The position numbers and the translations under genes were made by a program. A stretch of 64,000 nt of DNA from Virgisporangium ochraceum (lineage in GTDB: Bacteria > Actinomycetota > Actinomycetes > Mycobacteriales > Micromonosporaceae), in contig NZ_BOPH01000113.1 in the NCBI RefSeq assembly GCF_016863655.1, positions 1 through 64,000 on the forward strand, written 5' to 3'. Below, one piece after another: positions 60,113-64,000 of this stretch (within the stretch, counting starts at the first letter, position 1; every line of letters begins with the position of its first letter). The notes under the pieces are model-generated. The model saw only the letters and a list, made by a program, of their open reading frames with translations, made no database searches and was not told where the DNA came from.

Positions 60113-62434
60113 TCACCGGCGGGGTTTGCCGGTCGGGGTGCGTGGGAGGTGGTCGACCACCTCGATGTCCCTCGGGCGTTCGGCCCTCGACAGCCTCGGG
60201 CGTAGCCAGGCGGCCAGCCCGTCAGGGGTGAGGGTGCGGCCGCGCACCGGCTCGACCCGCGCGGCGAACCGCTGGCCGAACTCCGGGTCGTCGACCGGGG
60301 TGACCACCGCCCCGGCCACGTCCGGGTGCGCGGCCAGCGCCGCCAGCAATGGACCCGGATAGACGTTCTCGCCACCGGACACGATCATGTCGTCGACCCG
60401 GCCGGCGAGGAACAGCCGGCCCGCGAGGTCGAGCCGGCCCAGGTCACCGGTGCGCTGCCAGCGGGACCCGGCGCTGCCGTCCGGTGGCCGCCACCCCGCC
60501 ACCTGCACCTCGCCGGTCTCGCCCGGCGGCAGCGGCACCCCGCGCCGGTCGACGACCCGCAGCGTCACCCCGCGCGGCGCCCGCCCGACCGTGCCCGGAG
60601 CCGCCCGCAGGTCCGCGGGTCCGGCGATCGCGGCCCAGCCGGCCTCCGTCGTGCCGTACAGGTTGTGGACGCGCTCACCGAACCGGTCCCGCAGCGTGTC
60701 GCAGAGGTCCGGGGTCAGGGGGGCCGCCCCGCTCACCACCGCCCGGAGAGCCGGCAGGGGCGGACCGGGCACCGCGGCGAGCCGGCGCAGCTGTACCGGC
60801 AGGGCGAACAGGGCCACCGCCCGGTACCGGGCCGCCAGGTCGAGCACCGCGTCGGCCGGCAGACCAGCGGCCAGGACCACCGGGCAGCCCAGCGCCAGCC
60901 CGGCGGCCAGGTACGTCAGGCCGTAGCCGTGGTGCGGCGGTGCCGCCACGACGATCGGCTCACCGGCACGCAGGGGGATGTGCGCGAGGTGGGTCACCAC
61001 GGGGCCGAGGAGGCCGCGCAGCGGCAGGGTCCGCGTCACGCCGCTGGGGGTGCCGGTGGAGCCCGACGACAGGACGACCATCCGGCCGGGCCGCGCCGGG
61101 ACCGGCGCGGGGCCGGCGGCAGAGAGCACCTCGGGCCACGCGCGCACCGGGACGTCGACGTCGACGCGCACGTCCGGATCGGTCACCACGGCCGTGATCC
61201 GCTCCCGGGCGACCACGGCCGGCCACCGGTCGGCCGGCAGGTCGGGTGGCACCAGCACCACGTCGGCGCCGAGCCGGGTCAGCGCGGCGGTCACGGCGAC
61301 AAAGCCGCGGTGACCGGTGCAGCACACCGCCACCCGGTCACCCGGTCCGACGCCGAGGTGGTGGGTCGCGCCGCTCAGCGCGTCCCGGATCAGGCCCGTG
61401 AGGACGCGGCGGGTGACCGGCCCGACGGCATCGACCAGCGCCAGGCCGCCGCCCGGGCCGCCGGTGAGGCCGCCGCCCGGGCCCGCGGCGAACGCGGCCA
61501 GGAGCGTGGATCCGTGCCTGCGCCCCGCGGACACCGCGCGCACGACGCGGTCGGGGCGCAGCAGCCCGGTCGGCGCGAGGACCCGCAGCGGCACCGCCGC
61601 GTCCTGGACGCGCAGCCCCGCCGCCAGGATCCGCTCCACCGGCGCGGCGACGGCGGTGTCGACGACGGCGCCGGCCCGGGCCCACCACGGCCACGTGGTA
61701 CGGGGCCGCTCCGCGACGGCCCGGCACACGACGGCGGCGGCCTCGTCGGCGGTCATCGCCGGCATCCGCCGGTAGTGGGCCGTCGGCGCGCTCATCCGGG
61801 TCCGGGTCAGTCCACAGTAGACGGTGCTGACGGTGACGCCGTCACGGCGCAGCTCCGGCGCGGCACACCGCAGCCACGTGTCGAACGCCGCCTTCGACGC
61901 CAGGTACGACGACCAGTGCGGCGCCGGTGCCGCCAGCCCGGCCGTCGACACGTTGACCACGTGACCGCCGCCGGCGGCCCGCATCGCCGGCAGCACCGCG
62001 AGCAGCAGCTGCACCGGCCCGAGGTAGTTCAGCGCGGCGGTGCGGGTGACGTCGTGGAATCGGTCGGCGGTGTCGGCGACCGCGCGGCGGATCGACCGGC
62101 CGGCGTTGCTGACCACGACGTCGACCCGCCGGTAGCGGCGCAGCACCGCCGCGGCGAGGTCGGCGGCCGCGGTCGGGTCGGACAGGTCAGCCGGGTGCAC
62201 GTGCGCCGCCCCGCCGGCGGCGACGATGCCGGCCCGCACCTCCTCCAGCCGCTCGACGGTGCGGGAGACCAGCAGCACCGTCGCGCCGGCGGCGGCCAGG
62301 CGTCGCGCGGTCGCCGCGCCGATACCCTCCGAGGCGCCGGTGACCAGGACTATCCGCCCACCGACCGCGCGGCGCAGCCGCGTCTCGGCAACGCCGCGCC
62401 CGGCGACCCCGGACGCGACCCGCAGCCACCTCAC
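60113..62434 (-). CDS. SDR oxidoreductase fused to an acyl-CoA synthetase/AMP ligase
   Basis: A 773-residue two-domain protein. Residues 28-290 form a short-chain dehydrogenase, with TGASEGIG (32-39), NAG (110-112), Ser163, Tyr177 and Lys181. Residues about 345-773 form an adenylate-forming ligase, with SSGSTGTPSG near 456-465, YGTTEAGW, TGDLGRLD, VDDMIVSGGENVYP and the terminal Lys in RTPTGKPRR. The linker (about 290-345) is Gly-rich. The ligase domain lacks part of the usual N-terminal subdomain (about 430 residues instead of 500 or more), so it may prefer an unusual acid. GTG at 62434 overlaps the upstream stop. Fatty-acid or polyketide tailoring is plausible. Confidence 0.87.
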   Translation of the reverse strand: MRWLRVASGVAGRGVAETRLRRAVGGRIVLVTGASEGIGAATARRLAAAGATVLLVSRTVERLEEVRAGIVAAGGAAHVHPADLSDPTAAADLAAAVLRRYRRVDVVVSNAGRSIRRAVADTADRFHDVTRTAALNYLGPVQLLLAVLPAMRAAGGGHVVNVSTAGLAAPAPHWSSYLASKAAFDTWLRCAAPELRRDGVTVSTVYCGLTRTRMSAPTAHYRRMPAMTADEAAAVVCRAVAERPRTTWPWWARAGAVVDTAVAAPVERILAAGLRVQDAAVPLRVLAPTGLLRPDRVVRAVSAGRRHGSTLLAAFAAGPGGGLTGGPGGGLALVDAVGPVTRRVLTGLIRDALSGATHHLGVGPGDRVAVCCTGHRGFVAVTAALTRLGADVVLVPPDLPADRWPAVVARERITAVVTDPDVRVDVDVPVRAWPEVLSAAGPAPVPARPGRMVVLSSGSTGTPSGVTRTLPLRGLLGPVVTHLAHIPLRAGEPIVVAAPPHHGYGLTYLAAGLALGCPVVLAAGLPADAVLDLAARYRAVALFALPVQLRRLAAVPGPPLPALRAVVSGAAPLTPDLCDTLRDRFGERVHNLYGTTEAGWAAIAGPADLRAAPGTVGRAPRGVTLRVVDRRGVPLPPGETGEVQVAGWRPPDGSAGSRWQRTGDLGRLDLAGRLFLAGRVDDMIVSGGENVYPGPLLAALAAHPDVAGAVVTPVDDPEFGQRFAARVEPVRGRTLTPDGLAAWLRPRLSRAERPRDIEVVDHLPRTPTGKPRR

Positions 62435-63495
62435 GACGGTTCTTCGAAGGCGACCGTGTGCGCGCCGACGCGCTCGGCCTCGGCGGCCAGCGCCGTGCGG
62501 GCCTTCGCCAGCACCGGGGCGAACGGGTGGAACGTGACCGCACCCCTGTCCAGGCGCCAGATGCCGTGGACGAACCCGTCGACGGTGAACGTGCTGCGGA
62601 TCTGGCCGTTGATCGTGAACACGCGGCGGCGCTGCTCGTCGGTGATGATCCGGGTGCGGTCGGCGTGCCCGAGCAGGATCGTGTCGAAGTCGGCGAGCAG
62701 CCGCGGCGGAGCCGGCACGTCGCCGTCGGGGCGGGGCGCGCCGGGCAGGTCGAACAGCTCCACACCGACCCCGTCGCGGAACACCACGAGCTCGTCGCGC
62801 AGGCCGCGAACGACCGGGCCGAGCCGGGTCATGCCCAGCCACGACTGGACGTCGCGGACGCTGGCCGGCCCGTACGCGGCCAGGTAGCGGCGGACCACCT
62901 CGGCCGGGTCGGAGTCACCGAGCGGTGCGCCGAGCCAGGCGCGGGCTGTGGTGAACGCAGGCGGCCCGCTGCGCCCCCACAGGCCGCGCGGCGGCACCTG
63001 CACCAGCGGCTCGCGGCACGACACCACCATCGACAGCGTGCCGGGCCCGAACGCCGGCCAGCGGGCGGCGAGGGCGGCGCCGAGGTCCTTCGCGGTCATC
63101 GCGGTGGCGTCGAGCAGGGCGGCGCCGGCGTCGGCGACCGCGGCGACGTCGAGGCCGTCGACGGGACGGTTGACCACGAGGAGCCGGTCGAGGACGGGCT
63201 GCAGCATCGGACGCACGAGCCGGAAGTCGGCGGCCGACATCAGGTGGATGGTGCCGCGCATCGTGGTGGCCCGCACCGCCGACCGGTCGACGACCAGCCG
63301 TGACAGGTCCTGCGGGTCGAAGCCCTCCAGCCGCGCCCACAGCGCGTAGTACGGCGGCATCGGCGCCTGCGCCTGCAGACCGAACAGGTGCGTGACCGCC
63401 GCCGGCACCGGCGTGTCCGACCGCGCCAGCAGGTACTGGCGGGCCAGCAACGCCCGGTTGAGCGCCCGGCGCGAGAGCACCGGCGCGGCGGTCAC
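62431..63495 (-). CDS. HTH_42 winged-helix protein, AlkZ/YcaQ-like
   Basis: A 354-residue protein of the HTH_42 family. The N-terminus LSRRALNRALLARQYLLAR is followed by LFGLQAQAPMPPY, whose Gln41-Ala-Gln43 corresponds to the QxQ catalytic motif of the AlkZ DNA glycosylases. LMSAADFRLVRPML and LLGHADRTRII are also typical. AlkZ homologues excise bulky or crosslinked adducts, often from self-made genotoxins. No obvious toxin pathway is adjacent. GTG at 63495; overlaps both neighbours by 4 bp and is cotranscribed with them. Confidence 0.82.
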   Translation of the reverse strand: MTAAPVLSRRALNRALLARQYLLARSDTPVPAAVTHLFGLQAQAPMPPYYALWARLEGFDPQDLSRLVVDRSAVRATTMRGTIHLMSAADFRLVRPMLQPVLDRLLVVNRPVDGLDVAAVADAGAALLDATAMTAKDLGAALAARWPAFGPGTLSMVVSCREPLVQVPPRGLWGRSGPPAFTTARAWLGAPLGDSDPAEVVRRYLAAYGPASVRDVQSWLGMTRLGPVVRGLRDELVVFRDGVGVELFDLPGAPRPDGDVPAPPRLLADFDTILLGHADRTRIITDEQRRRVFTINGQIRSTFTVDGFVHGIWRLDRGAVTFHPFAPVLAKARTALAAEAERVGAHTVAFEEPS

Positions 63496-64000
63496 GACAG
63501 GGTGGAGATCAGCACGATGAACAGCACCGCCACCACGATCAGGACGCCGATGGTGCCGAGCACGGTCGGCTCGGCGTACCAGGGCCGCTGCTCGGGCTGG
63601 CGCGGCTGCACCGGCGGGCGCTGCTGCTGCGGGGGCGGCATCGGCGGCCGCTGCGGCTGGGCCACCGGACGCGCCATCGGCGGCGGCTGCTGGACCGGCG
63701 GACGCTGCATGGCCGGCTGCTGCATCGGCGGGCGCATCGGCCCGGGCGGCGGGCCCATCGGACGCTGCGGCGCCGCCGGCCCGAAGCCCGGCGGCCGCTG
63801 CAGCGACACCTGCGGCTGCATCGGGCCGGGTGGCATCGGGCCCGGCCGCATCGCCGGGTTCATGGCGGGGTTCATGGCCGGGTTCATCGCCGGCGGTGTC
63901 GAGACCGGCGGCGTCGACACCGGGCTGGTCGAGACCGGCTGGGCGGACACGGGATGGATCGGCGACCCGGGCATCGGGCCGGCCGGACGCTGCTGCGGCG
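63492..64000 (-). CDS. partial proline/methionine-rich protein with C-terminal membrane anchor
   Basis: The frame continues beyond the right edge, so the start is outside. The visible part is a long low-complexity region of Pro, Gln and Met (PAMNPAMNPAMNPAM, QQPAMQRPPVQQPPPM), followed by a single hydrophobic helix (TVLGTIGVLIVVAVLFIVLI) and a four-residue tail. It is a tail-anchored or C-terminally anchored protein with a disordered cytoplasmic part. The stop overlaps the HTH_42 start by 4 bp. No function is recognised. Confidence 0.7.
   Translation of the reverse strand, partial: PQQRPAGPMPGSPIHPVSAQPVSTSPVSTPPVSTPPAMNPAMNPAMNPAMRPGPMPPGPMQPQVSLQRPPGFGPAAPQRPMGPPPGPMRPPMQQPAMQRPPVQQPPPMARPVAQPQRPPMPPPQQQRPPVQPRQPEQRPWYAEPTVLGTIGVLIVVAVLFIVLISTLS

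Noticed and set aside
60113..62842. A longer reading of the SDR-ligase fusion reaching 62842 (909 residues)
   Set aside because: The extra 136 residues are Arg/Pro/His-rich and antiparallel to the HTH_42 gene; the GTG at 62434 overlaps the upstream stop, as expected for a coupled operon.

Overview
The window is a very GC-rich actinobacterial chromosome segment. It has many GTG starts, 4-bp stop/start overlaps, NarL-type two-component pairs, LuxR/STAND regulators, a DUF5999 protein and an IdeR-type iron box. A block in the M. tuberculosis Rv1822-Rv1832 order (CDP-alcohol phosphatidyltransferase, DUF881, DUF1290, DUF881, gcvH, garA, ftsR, DUF151, MerR, gcvP) fixes the phylum. Overall gene content suggests a filamentous actinomycete, perhaps Micromonosporaceae (inference). 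No tRNA, rRNA, CRISPR array or intact insertion sequence was seen.

Layout. 1-13.3 kb: a partial membrane protein, an alpha/beta hydrolase, a kinase/ABC-transporter/response-regulator operon, a STAND NTPase (NB-ARC plus TPR), an ECF42-type sigma factor with its YCII/DGPF partner, and a second ABC-transporter/kinase/regulator operon. 13.3-16.2 kb: small metabolic and membrane genes, an 82-bp hairpin repeat, a truncated haemoglobin and a TIGR01777 SDR. 16.2-28.8 kb: the conserved gcvH-garA-ftsR-gcvP block. Between its MerR gene and gcvP it is interrupted by a decayed PPOX-like gene, a second YCII/ECF42 pair and two overlapping nucleotidyltransferases. gcvP is preceded by a clear glycine riboswitch. 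28.8-35.7 kb: DUF5999, an aminodeoxychorismate synthase-like enzyme, WrbA and pirin sharing one palindromic operator, peptide deformylase, and a NarL two-component system.

35.8-47.3 kb: two tandem Hsp70 ATPase domains fused to polytopic membrane domains, sharing a tract of nucleotide identity. These are followed by an iron-box-controlled NIS siderophore operon (two IucA/IucC synthetases and a PLP decarboxylase), a DapA-family lyase, a LysE-type exporter and an MFS transporter. 47.3-50.2 kb: small proteins, one with a LexA-like box at its promoter, and a PlsC acyltransferase preceded by a chain of overlapping mini-ORFs. 50.2-58.9 kb: a candidate membrane-remodelling or stress system. It comprises two LuxR-type regulators divergent from a dynamin-like GTPase, a membrane protein with a GrpE-like domain, a second dynamin-like GTPase and a very acidic disordered protein, recalling mycobacterial iniBAC. 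58.9-64 kb: a second copy of the 82-bp hairpin, a decayed gene, a methyltransferase, an SDR-acyl-CoA-ligase fusion, an HTH_42 (AlkZ-like) protein and a partial proline-rich membrane protein.

The most unusual content is the dynamin/GrpE-like locus together with the two membrane-fused Hsp70 proteins 16 kb away. These could be an ATPase and a nucleotide-exchange module of one membrane stress system, but that link is inference.
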